Shown: piece by piece, positions 34,741-44,742 of the stretch
How positions within the stretch are numbered: the first letter of the stretch is position 1
How the letters are laid out: every line of letters begins with the position of its first letter
From: Qipengyuania huizhouensis
GTDB lineage: Bacteria > Pseudomonadota > Alphaproteobacteria > Sphingomonadales > Sphingomonadaceae
Direction: 5' to 3'
Assembly (NCBI RefSeq): GCF_019711635.1
Contig: NZ_JAIGNT010000002.1
Coordinates: 268,649-332,648, forward strand
DNA: 64,000 nucleotides
Program-made: the position numbers and the translations under genes
Notes under the pieces: generated by a model
What the model was told of the DNA's origin: nothing
The model's input: the letters and a program-made list of their open reading frames with translations, nothing else
Databases searched by the model: none

Positions 34741-35742
34741 TCAGACCTTGATATCGACCATTTTGCGGATGGTGATGACCCCTATGACGTAGAGGACGGA
34801 CAGCGTGATCGTGCCGATGATGAAAATCGGATCCTCGATCACGTTGAGATAGAATTGCGGATTGGACAAGAACACGACCACGAAGGCGAAGACCGGCAGG
34901 ACGGTGAGCATCCAGCCCGTCATCCGGCCTTCCGAACTCAGCGCCCGGACCTTCATGAACATCGACGCGCGTTCGCGGATGACCGTGGCCAGGTTTTCGA
35001 GGATTTCGGCCAGATTGCCCCCGGTTTCGCTTTGCACCGAGAGCGAGACCACGAACATCTTCATGTCTTCGAGGTCCCAGCGTTCGGCCATGGCGTTTAG
35101 CGCGGTCACGAGGTCCGAACCATAGGTGATCTCGTCGGCCACAATGCCGAATTCGGTCCCGATCGGATCGTCCATTTCGCGCGTGAGCAGTTCGATCGCC
35201 GAGGCGACCGGGTGGCCCGAACGCAGCGCACGCACGAAGATATCGAGCGCGACCGGAAACTGCTTTTCCACCTTTCTCCGGCGTGAGGCGGCAATGCGTT
35301 GCAGGACGAGGTAGGGCAGGACGAAAGCCAGCGAGAGGGCCATCAGAAAGGCCAGCTGGATGACGCCGAAACCGATGCCGACCCCGAAGCCTGCGGCCAC
35401 GAGGATTACGAGGGCGAAGATAACCAGCCCGGCAATGGTCATGAACATGGCCAGCTGGCCCATGCCCACGGGAATGGCGGAGGCGAAGACGGCGCGCTGG
35501 AAATTCTCCACGATCCCGCGAACGACCGGGGGCAGATGCGGATGCTGGCGCGGGCTGTTCTTGAGCAGCTGGGATACGACTTCGTCCCGGTCCGCGCCGG
35601 ACTGTATCAGAGTCATCCGGCGGTTGACGGCCCGCGAATAGGTACGCTTTTCCGCCGCCGACCGCGCGAGGGTTTGGGCAATCAGGAATACCGCCACGAA
35701 GACGGCGAGCAGGAAAACGATCCGGATGATGGTCTCGGCCAC
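34741..35742 (-). CDS. tadB: Tad pilus inner-membrane protein TadB (T2SS F family)
   Basis: Platform protein, 333 residues, GTG start. N-terminal membrane helix, paired central helices (GLVIFALVILVAAGFGVGIG), and the T2SSF domain with FPVALDIFVRALRSGHPVAS and SVQSETGGNLAEILENLA. One base separates it from cpaF upstream. Confidence 0.95.
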   Translation of the reverse strand: MAETIIRIVFLLAVFVAVFLIAQTLARSAAEKRTYSRAVNRRMTLIQSGADRDEVVSQLLKNSPRQHPHLPPVVRGIVENFQRAVFASAIPVGMGQLAMFMTIAGLVIFALVILVAAGFGVGIGFGVIQLAFLMALSLAFVLPYLVLQRIAASRRRKVEKQFPVALDIFVRALRSGHPVASAIELLTREMDDPIGTEFGIVADEITYGSDLVTALNAMAERWDLEDMKMFVVSLSVQSETGGNLAEILENLATVIRERASMFMKVRALSSEGRMTGWMLTVLPVFAFVVVFLSNPQFYLNVIEDPIFIIGTITLSVLYVIGVITIRKMVDIKV

Positions 35743-35743
35743 G

Positions 35744-37132
<1,389 letters not shown>

Positions 37133-37136
37133 GATC

Positions 37137-38321
37137 TCAGCCCTCCTCGACCAGCGCGAGCATGTGTTGGGCCAGCGAGTCGATATCGGCGGCAAACCTG
37201 CTCTTGCGCTGGACATCCCTAGCGAGGACGCCGCGGGCCTGCGCCTGTTCGATCAGCTGTGTGTCAGAATGGACCATGGCGGAAATGCGGTGGCCGAGTG
37301 CATCCTCGATGCCCTTGCGGTCGATCTTCTTGAACAGGCCGGACGCCGTGTGATTGAGCGCGATGGCGACATGCGCTTCCGGGTAATCGAAGTTGCGCAG
37401 GAGCTGCAGCTTGCGCTTCACCTGGCGCAGCGCCCCGATGGAACCGTTGCCGACCAGCAGCACGGCGTTTGCTCCCAGCAAGGTCGACATCGCCCAGTTG
37501 GTGAGCGCGCCGGGCATGTCAAAGAGCACGAGGTCGTATTTGCGGCGCGCCAGCGCCACGACCGAACGGAGGCCGCCGAGGTCGAGTTCCTCGATCGGCA
37601 TGATGTCGGCCGGGGCGGCGATTACGTCGAAGGTTTCGCTTCCTTCCACCGCCACCGAACGGAACAGCTCGTCGTCGAGTCTTGCTCCGGCCTCGACGAG
37701 GTCGATCAGCGATTTGCGCGATTTGCGGTCGAGGTAGGAGGCGGCGTCGCCGCTCTGCAGGTCGAGATCGATGACGCAGGCGCGCAGGCCCGGGCCCATC
37801 GCGCGGGCCATCGCATCGGCGAGGTGGGTGGCGATGGTGGTCGCCCCGGTTCCGCCGACGCATTTCTGCACCGCGAAGACCGGCGCCAGTTCGGGCGCGG
37901 GCTCGTCGGACGTATCGGCCTGTTCCCGCTCGACCTCGAGGATGGCGGTGAGCAGTTCGTCGGTGGTGAAGGGCATGGGCACTACGTCGCCGATGCCCTT
38001 GCGCAGCATCAGGCGCGTGATCGCCAGATCGACCTGCGGCAGGCCCGCGATGATGGCGAGGTTGGGCCGCGCCTCGCGCAGCGCATCCAGCCGCGCCAGC
38101 GAGCGGGGGGCGGCGGGATCCACCTCGATCACCGCGATCCGTGCCTTGCTCACCAGTTCGGCGGGAAGCGGCTCGGACGGTTCGATTTCGACCAGCGTCA
38201 CCGTGTCCGCCAGCGTCTCCAGCCCGTCCAGCTCGCTCGGCCGGGCGAAGACGAAGACCTGTTCCGGCAATCCGGCCATCTTGTTCGTCTCCGCGGCGTT
38301 GAATTTTTGGAAATTGCTCAT
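37137..38321 (-). CDS. cpaE: Tad pilus assembly protein CpaE (TadZ-like ParA ATPase)
   Basis: Polar localisation factor, 394 residues. An atypical receiver-like domain (~15-140) precedes a ParA/MinD domain with a deviant Walker A (QKCVGGTGATTIATHLA) and CVIDLDLQSGDAASYLD. The canonical first Lys and last Lys of the KGGxGKT loop are altered, as is usual in TadZ proteins. It directs the pilus apparatus to its cellular site. Confidence 0.95.
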   Translation of the reverse strand: MSNFQKFNAAETNKMAGLPEQVFVFARPSELDGLETLADTVTLVEIEPSEPLPAELVSKARIAVIEVDPAAPRSLARLDALREARPNLAIIAGLPQVDLAITRLMLRKGIGDVVPMPFTTDELLTAILEVEREQADTSDEPAPELAPVFAVQKCVGGTGATTIATHLADAMARAMGPGLRACVIDLDLQSGDAASYLDRKSRKSLIDLVEAGARLDDELFRSVAVEGSETFDVIAAPADIMPIEELDLGGLRSVVALARRKYDLVLFDMPGALTNWAMSTLLGANAVLLVGNGSIGALRQVKRKLQLLRNFDYPEAHVAIALNHTASGLFKKIDRKGIEDALGHRISAMVHSDTQLIEQAQARGVLARDVQRKSRFAADIDSLAQHMLALVEEG

Positions 38322-38328
38322 GTCTGGT

Positions 38329-38907
38329 TCAATTCGATATCGTGCCTTCGCCGTCCTCTGAGGTCAGCGAATAGGCAAATTCGGGTAGGTCCACCGAGCC
38401 GATCAGCAGGCCGAACAGCGGCCTGTGTTCCATGTCGATCAGTCTTACGGTGACGATGGGTGCGACGTCGGGACCGTTGGGGTCTCCGGAATATCCGAGG
38501 CCCGACCAGTCGTAATCGATCTGGACGTTTTCGGGCTGAATGGTGGCTTTGAAATCCTGCATCCGCGAAACGATGTCGGCGAAGGCCGCCGCGTCGTATC
38601 CCCAGTCGCTGCATCCGGCAGAATCGCAGGTGACGGTGGGAAACAGGTTCTGCGGCACGGGCGTGCCCTGCGGCACCTCGCCGCTCGCCGCGAAGCTGTA
38701 GTCATAGAGGTCGGCGGGCACGAGATTGGTCGCCACCGCCCAGCGCGCGCCCATCTGGGTGGCCTTTTCGCCCTGGTTGATCGCCCATGCGTAATAGCCA
38801 ACGTCCATGATGCCGAAGAGGAACAGCAGCATGATCGGCAGCACCAGCGCGAACTCCGCCGCCATGGCGCCGCGAATGTCGCGGAGGAAGGTGCGCGCGC
38901 GGATCAT
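38329..38907 (-). CDS. tadE: TadE-like pseudopilin 2
   Basis: 192-residue minor pilin. The N-terminus is RDIRGAMAAEFALVLPIMLL, with the prepilin cleavage Gly and conserved Glu of TadE, then one membrane helix and a periplasmic domain with two Cys (CDSAGCSDW). Start ATG at 38907 overlaps the stop of the preceding tadE by four bases. Confidence 0.9.
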   Translation of the reverse strand: MIRARTFLRDIRGAMAAEFALVLPIMLLFLFGIMDVGYYAWAINQGEKATQMGARWAVATNLVPADLYDYSFAASGEVPQGTPVPQNLFPTVTCDSAGCSDWGYDAAAFADIVSRMQDFKATIQPENVQIDYDWSGLGYSGDPNGPDVAPIVTVRLIDMEHRPLFGLLIGSVDLPEFAYSLTSEDGEGTISN

Positions 38908-39398
38908 ATGCCGTTCACCACGGCCTCGGCGCTGGCCTGCACGTCGATCGAGGAATCGAGCAGCCCCAATTGTTCGAACAGCGATGGATAGGCGGTGCGC
39001 GCCTCCACCAGCAGGATCGGCGCCCCGCCGGTGGTGCCCTTGAAGATGCCGTCGTTTTCGTAATCCGTATCGCAGCGATAGGTCACGGTGATGTCGTCCA
39101 GCGCCATGCCGGGCACGCGCGCCGCGGTGCCGGTGGTGGTGCCGGTACGCGTCACCTGCTTGATCTGGCTTTCCGCCGCGCCGCTGATGCTGCCCCCGCA
39201 GGGGAAGTTGATCCACGGCAAACGCCCGCCATAGCGAGCGCCTTCGCGCACCGATTTGATCACCTTGTGCTCGGTATAGAAGTAATGCCCCGCCTCGAAG
39301 CCGACGAACATGAAGATCAGCAACAGCGGGATCATCAGCGCCATTTCTGCCGCTGCGGCACCGCGCGTATCGCGAAGGAAGGCGAGGGCGCGCATCAT
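38904..39398 (-). CDS. tadE: TadE-like pseudopilin 1
   Basis: 164-residue minor pilin with RDTRGAAAAEMALMIPLLLI (cleavage Gly, Glu+5 pattern) and a helix, then a small periplasmic domain. It overlaps the tadG stop by four bases (ATGA). Probably processed by the CpaA peptidase. Paralogue of the next gene. Confidence 0.9.
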   Translation of the reverse strand: MMRALAFLRDTRGAAAAEMALMIPLLLIFMFVGFEAGHYFYTEHKVIKSVREGARYGGRLPWINFPCGGSISGAAESQIKQVTRTGTTTGTAARVPGMALDDITVTYRCDTDYENDGIFKGTTGGAPILLVEARTAYPSLFEQLGLLDSSIDVQASAEAVVNGI

Positions 39399-40954
39399 TC
39401 GATCAGATAGGGGACGTCCTTGCGGACCTCCTGTCCCTGTTGGGATCCGCCGCCGAGGATGGTTTCGCCGATCACCTCCACATAGACGTCGCTCGCCTCG
39501 GTGCGCAGCGAGGAGCCGTTGCCGCGGCGGGCAGAGGGTTCCACCAGGAACACGTCGATGAACTTCAGGATCGCGGCATCGGTGGTGTTCGATCCCACCG
39601 CTTCGGCATTGCAGTTGATGATGGCGATGCTCAGCACCCGGCGATCGGGTGTCGAGGCAGGCGGCACGCCCGGTCCGTTGCACAGCGGGCTGCGCTGGGT
39701 GCTGTAACCGCCGGTGACATTGACATTGTCCAGCTGGCCGCCGCCCGCTGCGTGCTGTTCGTATTCCCACCGGTATTGCTGGTAACGGGTCGGGGTGGAA
39801 CGCCCGGCCAGCTCGCTATAGCCATAGCTGGACCAGGTTGTGGGGATGCTGCCAAGGCTGTTCGTCTGGTAATAGGCGGCGCGGTCCCAGTTTCCGTCGC
39901 CCATCGTTCCGCCGATGCACGATCCGCTCACGCTGACAGCGTGGCACTTGTCGCGCGGGAAGCCCATCGGATCGAGCGCTGCGGCCTCCGTCGCGGTCAG
40001 GTCGTTGACCGGCGATGTCGGGCGATAGGGGTTCGGGCCGACCTGGAAGCCGCCATTGCTGATGGCGCAGCTTCCGCCTTTCTGGAGCAGGTCGATGCGC
40101 GCATTGGCGGGCGGCGGGCAGGATGCGTCGTTCGTCCCGCAAACATTGTTGAGACCGTTGGCATAGACGCCGACGCGCGTGTTGAGCGCATCGAGCACGC
40201 TGATCTGCTGGCCGGGTTTCACGTCCGCGCCATCTGTGGTCACGCAATCGCCCGGCGGAATTTCCCGGCCCAGCGTGCGGGCCGTGGCAATCGCACCATT
40301 GCCTGCATTCGTTTCGAGATAGCCGAACACGCCGGGGCCGTAGAGGCCGCCCTGTTCGTTGGCGATCAGGCGCACACCGTTGCCGACATAGAGCGCGGTG
40401 TTGAAATCGGGATCGCTCGCTTCGTTCGGATTGCACATCATCACCGGCGGGACCTTGCAGATGGCAGAGCCGAGTCCGGCAAAGGCCACCCCGGCCAAAT
40501 CCGCGCCATAGGCGCCAACTATCGGCAACAGCGAATAGTCCAGCCGCCGCCCATCGACCTGCACTTCCACGTAATTCGCATTGGCATCGGTAGTTGCCGC
40601 ATTGGCCTTGGCCTTGTCCTGGAAGAACCGGATCTGGCCGGTTCCATCGCAAGTGGTTTCGGATGCCACGGTCACGAACTGGCTTTCGGAGGACAGCAGG
40701 GCGAGGTTCTGCAGCATCCCCGATGCAGCATCGGCGGCGCGGGCACAGGCCCCGGTCCGGCCGTCCAGCTGGCTGGCTGCGGCCAGCGCGGCCTGGTCGG
40801 CGCCGTTCTGCAATTCGCTGTCCAGCCCCATCACGCGGGCGTAATCGAACCCGACCCCGGCAAAGGCGATCAGCGGAATCAGCGCAAGTGCATAGGTGGC
40901 CGCAACCGCCCCGCTCTGATCGCCGAAAAACCGCTTAGTACTGACCGCCTTCAT
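39395..40954 (-). CDS. tadG: TadG-like pilus assembly protein
   Basis: 519 residues. N-terminus FGDQSGAVAATYALALIPLI is a TadE/G-type (DUF2134) membrane helix, followed by a large Cys-containing periplasmic part (ICKVPPVMMCNPNEASD; CHAVSVSGSCIGGTMGDGN). TadG proteins often have a vWA domain; here the clear MIDAS is not obvious, so the C-terminal part may be divergent. Between the small lipoprotein and two tadE genes. Confidence 0.85.
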   Translation of the reverse strand: MKAVSTKRFFGDQSGAVAATYALALIPLIAFAGVGFDYARVMGLDSELQNGADQAALAAASQLDGRTGACARAADAASGMLQNLALLSSESQFVTVASETTCDGTGQIRFFQDKAKANAATTDANANYVEVQVDGRRLDYSLLPIVGAYGADLAGVAFAGLGSAICKVPPVMMCNPNEASDPDFNTALYVGNGVRLIANEQGGLYGPGVFGYLETNAGNGAIATARTLGREIPPGDCVTTDGADVKPGQQISVLDALNTRVGVYANGLNNVCGTNDASCPPPANARIDLLQKGGSCAISNGGFQVGPNPYRPTSPVNDLTATEAAALDPMGFPRDKCHAVSVSGSCIGGTMGDGNWDRAAYYQTNSLGSIPTTWSSYGYSELAGRSTPTRYQQYRWEYEQHAAGGGQLDNVNVTGGYSTQRSPLCNGPGVPPASTPDRRVLSIAIINCNAEAVGSNTTDAAILKFIDVFLVEPSARRGNGSSLRTEASDVYVEVIGETILGGGSQQGQEVRKDVPYLIE

Positions 40955-40969
40955 GGTGCATGCCTCGTC

Positions 40970-41266
40970 CTAGTTTGGACCGCTGCCGGATACTGCTCGA
41001 GTTGTGCTGATGGTTTCGACCTCTTCGACATTGCCTTCGTTATAGGCGTCGATCGCGCGCACCGCGTTGGTGGCCGAAGTCGGCGGGATCGGCGTGTCGT
41101 ATTCGGGCGATGGGTCCACCACCTGCGCGGCCATGGTCGCGCGGTTGGCATCGCCCCAGGTCGGATCGCCCTGCGTCAGGTCCAGCCGCCCGTCATTATT
41201 GGTGCAGGCCGCAAGGGCCAGAGCCGCGCCCGCGATCGGCAGGATGCGCTTTGCGTCAATATTCAT
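40970..41266 (-). CDS. Small lipoprotein in the CpaD position of the tad operon
   Basis: 98 residues; lipobox ALALAACTNN (Cys at 21) and a short, acidic, disordered-looking tail ending AVSGSGPN. In Caulobacter-type loci the CpaD lipoprotein lies between secretin and CpaE and is about twice as long. This may be a reduced CpaD or an unrelated pilot lipoprotein. The ATG has GGAG and overlaps the secretin stop by eleven bases, so the two are coupled. Confidence 0.75.
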   Translation of the reverse strand: MNIDAKRILPIAGAALALAACTNNDGRLDLTQGDPTWGDANRATMAAQVVDPSPEYDTPIPPTSATNAVRAIDAYNEGNVEEVETISTTRAVSGSGPN

Positions 41267-42695
41267 AACCGTCTCCTTCGGCAGTGGCCGTTTCGCCATC
41301 CGCGGGAAGTTCGCCGGTAATCGGCTCCAGCGGGCGGGGCTTGTACCCTTCGCCGTCCAGCAACAGCACGTCGGCCTCGCTCGGGTCGTAGATCCGGTCG
41401 GTCGGCAGGCGCACCTGTTCGGGCTTGATCGGTGCCACCAGCCGCGGGGTCACGATGATCAGCAATTCTGTTTCGCCCTTCTGGAAGGAGGAGGAACGGA
41501 ACAGCGATCCGATGATCGGGATCGATCCCAGCAGCGGCACCTGGTTGACCGTGGTCGAAAAATCGCGCTGCAACAGGCCGGCGATGGCAAAGCTTTCCCC
41601 GTCGCGCAGTTCCAGCACGGTGCTGGCGCGCCGGGTCTGGAGGCCGGGAATCTGCAATCCGCCGATATTGATCGATGCGGCCTGGTCGATGGAGGATACC
41701 TCTGGCTCCACCACCAGGTTTATGACCTTGTCGGAAAGCACTGTGGGCGTGAAGCCCAGGCTGACGCCGAAGGGCTTGAATTCCACCGTCACGGCATTGT
41801 TGCCGTCCTGCCCGCCGCCTCCGCCGCTCTGCACCACGGGGATCGGGAATTCGCCGCCCGCAAGGAAGCTGGCGGTTTCACCCGAAAGCGCGATCAGCGT
41901 CGGTTCGGCCAGCGTCTTGGACAGGCCCTTTTCCTCCAGCGCATCCAGCGTGGCATCTATCGAAAGTCCGAAGACATCGTTGAAGAGGCCGCGGATAATT
42001 CCGAAGGATCCCTGGATCGTGTCGAGGCGCGGGTTGCCGTTGGGCAAATTGCCCGCGCCATTACCGATGGCCCCTTCCACATCGGTGCCATTGCCGAAGA
42101 ATATGGAAGAACCCAGTTCCTTGCCGATATTGCGCGATACTTCGGCAAAGCGCACTTCCAGCATCACCTGCTGGCTGCCGCCCAGCGTCATCAGGTTCAC
42201 GATCTTGTCTTCCGGCGCATAGGCGCGGGCAAGCTGCATTGCGCGGGAGGCTGCGCCCGCATCGCTGACCGTTCCGGACAGGACGATGGCACCGTTGGAA
42301 ACACGGCTCTCCACCGGCTGGCCGGGCATCAGCTGGCCCATCTGTTCGCGCAGGCCCGCCACATCAGGGCCGACGGAAATATCCATCACCGCGATCACGC
42401 GGTTGCTGCGGTCGTACAGCGTCAGCGATGTCGTGCCCACGGCCTTGCCCAGCACATAGATCGAATTGCTGGATACGGGCAAGATATCGGCGATTTCCTC
42501 GTTCCCGATCATCGCGCGGTCGATCGCCGTATCGGCGGTCAGCACCTGGCTCTTGTTGACGGCGATATCCACCGTACCGGCATGGATGTTCGCGCCGCCC
42601 TGTCCGTAAACCTGCGCCGTAGCGGCGCTTGGGGCCAGTGCGGTCCCGGCCAGTGCCAGGGCGATCGCGGCGAGAGGCTTCTTCAGGCGAGCCAT
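41256..42695 (-). CDS. cpaC: Tad pilus secretin CpaC (RcpA)
   Basis: Outer-membrane secretin, 479 residues from an ATG at 42695 with GGAG upstream; an ATG at 42713 would overlap cpaB. Signal peptide to about ATAQ, pilus-formation N-terminal domain (IDRAMIGNEEIADILPVSSN), BON-like and N1 domains, and the secretin core with the family signature VPLLGSIPIIGSLFRSSSF. A Gly-rich loop (QSGGGGGQDGNN) is in the secretin domain. Confidence 0.96.
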   Translation of the reverse strand: MARLKKPLAAIALALAGTALAPSAATAQVYGQGGANIHAGTVDIAVNKSQVLTADTAIDRAMIGNEEIADILPVSSNSIYVLGKAVGTTSLTLYDRSNRVIAVMDISVGPDVAGLREQMGQLMPGQPVESRVSNGAIVLSGTVSDAGAASRAMQLARAYAPEDKIVNLMTLGGSQQVMLEVRFAEVSRNIGKELGSSIFFGNGTDVEGAIGNGAGNLPNGNPRLDTIQGSFGIIRGLFNDVFGLSIDATLDALEEKGLSKTLAEPTLIALSGETASFLAGGEFPIPVVQSGGGGGQDGNNAVTVEFKPFGVSLGFTPTVLSDKVINLVVEPEVSSIDQAASINIGGLQIPGLQTRRASTVLELRDGESFAIAGLLQRDFSTTVNQVPLLGSIPIIGSLFRSSSFQKGETELLIIVTPRLVAPIKPEQVRLPTDRIYDPSEADVLLLDGEGYKPRPLEPITGELPADGETATAEGDGYEY

Positions 42696-42696
42696 C

Positions 42697-43626
42697 TTAA
42701 CGCTCCACTTCATAGGATTGGCTTTCCGTGCCGCGGATGATTGCCATCGTTGGTCCGCGCGGGCGGCTCGGTGCACTCGCAGTGCGCGTGGCCTGCGTGC
42801 TGCCGCCCAGCATGGCGGGGGTGATATTGATAACCGGCTGCGTATCGCGGCTACCGGCATCGCTGCCGCCGCTGTTGCCACGGCCGTAGATGCGATAGCC
42901 CGCCCCGCCGAGGTCGGAGAGCACAACCGTTTCGGTCGCGCCGACTTCCTGGTTTTCGACATTGCGCAGCGCCAAGGTGAAGGTGCCCACTTCGCGGGCC
43001 AGCGCCAGCTTCTGCGCGCCGTAAAGATCGGTCTGCAAGGTGGCCGTCTGGCTGACGGCGGGTTCGGTGCTCTTTTCATCCGCCACCTGGTCGGTAGCGA
43101 GGACGAGCACGTTTTCGAGTACGACATGCGTCATCTTGTCGTTGGTGCTGGATCCATCGCCGGGAATCTGGCGAGTCAGCATCACGTCGACCACATCGCC
43201 CGGTCGCACGAAGCCGGAAACGCCGGCCACCCGGTTCACGGGGATGGAGACGGCGCGCATATCTTCGGGGAGATTGGCGGACAGCGTGGCGCGGCCGCCC
43301 GCGCCGCTGACCTTGCTGGCCAGGATCGGTTCGCCCGGGGTGATCGGGCGCAGCGCCACGCGGCCGTTCGCAGCTTCCTGTAAACTGGTGAAGGCGCCCG
43401 TCGGAACCGAGCTGGCAGGCCAGTTCACGAGACGAGTGTTCGTGTCGGTGAGCGGATTACCGAAAGCGATTTCCTGCGATGCGACGACGATGCGCGCCAT
43501 TTGCATTTCTTCAGCTTTGCGCTCTTCGGCTTCCTGTACGCCTGAAAAGTAAGAGTTGGCCAAGAAGACCGCAATCAACCCGATCGCTATAGCTATTCCT
43601 AGAACAGCAAGATTTCGGCCTCTCAT
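42697..43626 (-). CDS. cpaB: Flp pilus assembly protein CpaB (RcpC)
   Basis: 309 residues; one N-terminal membrane helix (LAVLGIAIAIGLIAVFLANS) and a SAF domain (EPILASKVSGAGGRATLSAN; RPGDVVDVMLTRQIPGDG). Works with the secretin in the periplasm. First gene after the Flp pilin, separated from it by 92 bases that hold a strong hairpin terminator, so it depends on read-through or its own promoter. Confidence 0.94.
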   Translation of the reverse strand: MRGRNLAVLGIAIAIGLIAVFLANSYFSGVQEAEERKAEEMQMARIVVASQEIAFGNPLTDTNTRLVNWPASSVPTGAFTSLQEAANGRVALRPITPGEPILASKVSGAGGRATLSANLPEDMRAVSIPVNRVAGVSGFVRPGDVVDVMLTRQIPGDGSSTNDKMTHVVLENVLVLATDQVADEKSTEPAVSQTATLQTDLYGAQKLALAREVGTFTLALRNVENQEVGATETVVLSDLGGAGYRIYGRGNSGGSDAGSRDTQPVINITPAMLGGSTQATRTASAPSRPRGPTMAIIRGTESQSYEVER

Positions 43627-43670
43627 AAATAGCCCCCCAGCCTATATTGAATAGCAAACTACACTAAAAA

Positions 43671-43703
43671 TCGCCCGCGGTCTTCCAAAAAGACCGCGGG
43701 CGA
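43671..43703 (-). terminator. Strong hairpin between the Flp pilin gene and cpaB
   Basis: A perfect 14-bp stem (43671-43684 with 43690-43703, arm TCGCCCGCGGTCTT) and 5-base loop. On the - strand it is followed by TTTTTAG. It should end most pilin transcripts and let a minority continue into cpaB-cpaA. Confidence 0.85.
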
Positions 43704-43718
43704 ATTCTTCTCAATGCC

Positions 43719-43898
43719 TCAGCATTGACCGTCAGAGGCTCCATTTTCGATGCAGTCCGAAGCACTGCTCATAGCACCTGTGATAGCCTCGCCGAGGGTG
43801 AATGCAGCGAATGCAATACCGGTGCCAACAATGGCAAGGATCAGAGCATATTCGGCAGCCGAAGCGCCGGATTCGTCACGAAGAAAAGTCTTGAACAT
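43719..43898 (-). CDS. flp: Flp family type IVb/c pilin
   Basis: Major pilin subunit, 59 residues. Starts MFKTFLRDESGASAAEYALI: a short leader with processing Gly (G11), Glu at +5 and Tyr at +6 of the mature protein, the hallmark of Flp pilins, then a hydrophobic helix (LAIVGTGIAFAAFTLG) and a tail with two Cys (Cys49 and the last residue, Cys59). GGGG lies a few bases before the ATG. A terminator follows, giving separate, higher expression of the pilin than of its assembly genes. Confidence 0.95.
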   Translation of the reverse strand: MFKTFLRDESGASAAEYALILAIVGTGIAFAAFTLGEAITGAMSSASDCIENGASDGQC

Positions 43899-43995
43899 GA
43901 TGTATTACCCCAAGTTGTGAATTCACGGCTGGCGCCTGGTTGACGTGTCGCCGCATGGTTCAAAGGTCCCGGCATCTATTTCCGGATAACCCATG

Positions 43996-44080
43996 TTCGA
44001 GAGGGGTAGTGTGGAACCGGCGCGACCCTGTTTTTGTTTACCGGCTCGCGCCGGTTCTTATCACGCTGGCTCCTCTCGAA
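43996..44080. repeat. Nested inverted repeat (possible cruciform or operator)
   Basis: Outer arms TTCGAGAGG (43996-44004) and CCTCTCGAA (44072-44080) are perfect. Inner arms GAACCGGCGCGA (44014-44025) and TCGCGCCGGTTC (44046-44057) are perfect, 12 bp, with a 20-base T-rich loop. Between outer and inner arms, 9 and 14 bases do not pair well. Confidence 0.75.
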
Positions 44081-44139
44081 GCCCATTTAAGTTCCTCCAA
44101 ATGTAGGCGGGGGTCAACTTTCATGCAACTAAAATCGAC

Positions 44140-44162
44140 TATCTCCGAATTTCAATGGGTTA
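44140..44162 (+). repeat. 23-bp direct repeat, copy 1
   Basis: Reads TATCTCCGAATTTCAATGG then GTTA. It matches copy 2 at 20 of 23 positions. Possible regulator-binding site. Confidence 0.6.
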
Positions 44163-44175
44163 GCCGGGGCGTATT

Positions 44176-44192
44176 TTAACAAATGCGGTTAA
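44176..44192. promoter_or_regulatory. TTAAC-N7-GTTAA palindrome
   Basis: Two TTAAC half-sites facing each other with a 7-base gap, 14 bp after direct repeat copy 1. TTAAC is a CtrA half-site, but CtrA sites are direct (TTAA-N7-TTAAC), so the binding protein is unknown. Confidence 0.3.
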
Positions 44193-44422
44193 TTCGGGCG
44201 GCTTTGCGTGGCGAATCGCGCTGCCTGGTGAATCGCCCATGTTTACCGTCGCGTTCCGGCGTGTTCGCGGATCGATGAAGCACTTGATTCGCACCCTCCG
44301 TCGAACACTTCAACCGCCTTCGCGCGTATAATTACCTTCTGAAAAACCGGGAAAGTCTCCAGCACCCCTCCCGATCCGCCCCGCAGAACGCAAGACTGTC
44401 CCATTCCAAGACGCAATTGCAT

Positions 44423-44445
44423 TATCTCAGAATATCAATGGGATA
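44423..44445 (+). repeat. 23-bp direct repeat, copy 2
   Basis: Reads TATCTCAGAATATCAATGG then GATA, 283 bp after copy 1, same orientation. Confidence 0.6.
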
Positions 44446-44719
44446 ATTCGATTTCCCCGCCCCGGGCCAGCCATTTCTCACCCCTCAACCGGTCTCAAGA
44501 AAGTAAATTCCATTGCATGAATGGTGCGAGAAGCGTTACTTCAGGTGCAACAGCGACACATCGATCATCCGGGCGATTCGCTCCGGATGCGAATGAACAA
44601 GTCGGGGCCGCGAGACAGTACGGAAGACTTCCCTGCGGTGGGGGCAATACTTGCCGGTGGGGATTCCAAAGCCAGATGGCCCGACAATCCGTGAACTGTC
44701 CGCAACAGGAGGGGAATTC

Positions 44720-44742
44720 CTTTCCTGCCCGCACAGGAAGGA
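44720..44742 (+). promoter_or_regulatory. Stem-loop masking the adhesin ribosome-binding site
   Basis: CTTTCCTG (44720-44727) can pair with CAGGAAGG (44734-44741) around a CCCGCA loop, with one T-G wobble. The right arm is the Shine-Dalgarno AGGAAGGA, 9 bases before the adhesin ATG, so translation may be gated. Confidence 0.45.

Noticed and set aside
43940..44179. 79-codon open frame in the pilus/adhesin spacer
   Set aside because: No ribosome site and it crosses the nested inverted repeats and the direct repeat; composition is not coding-like.
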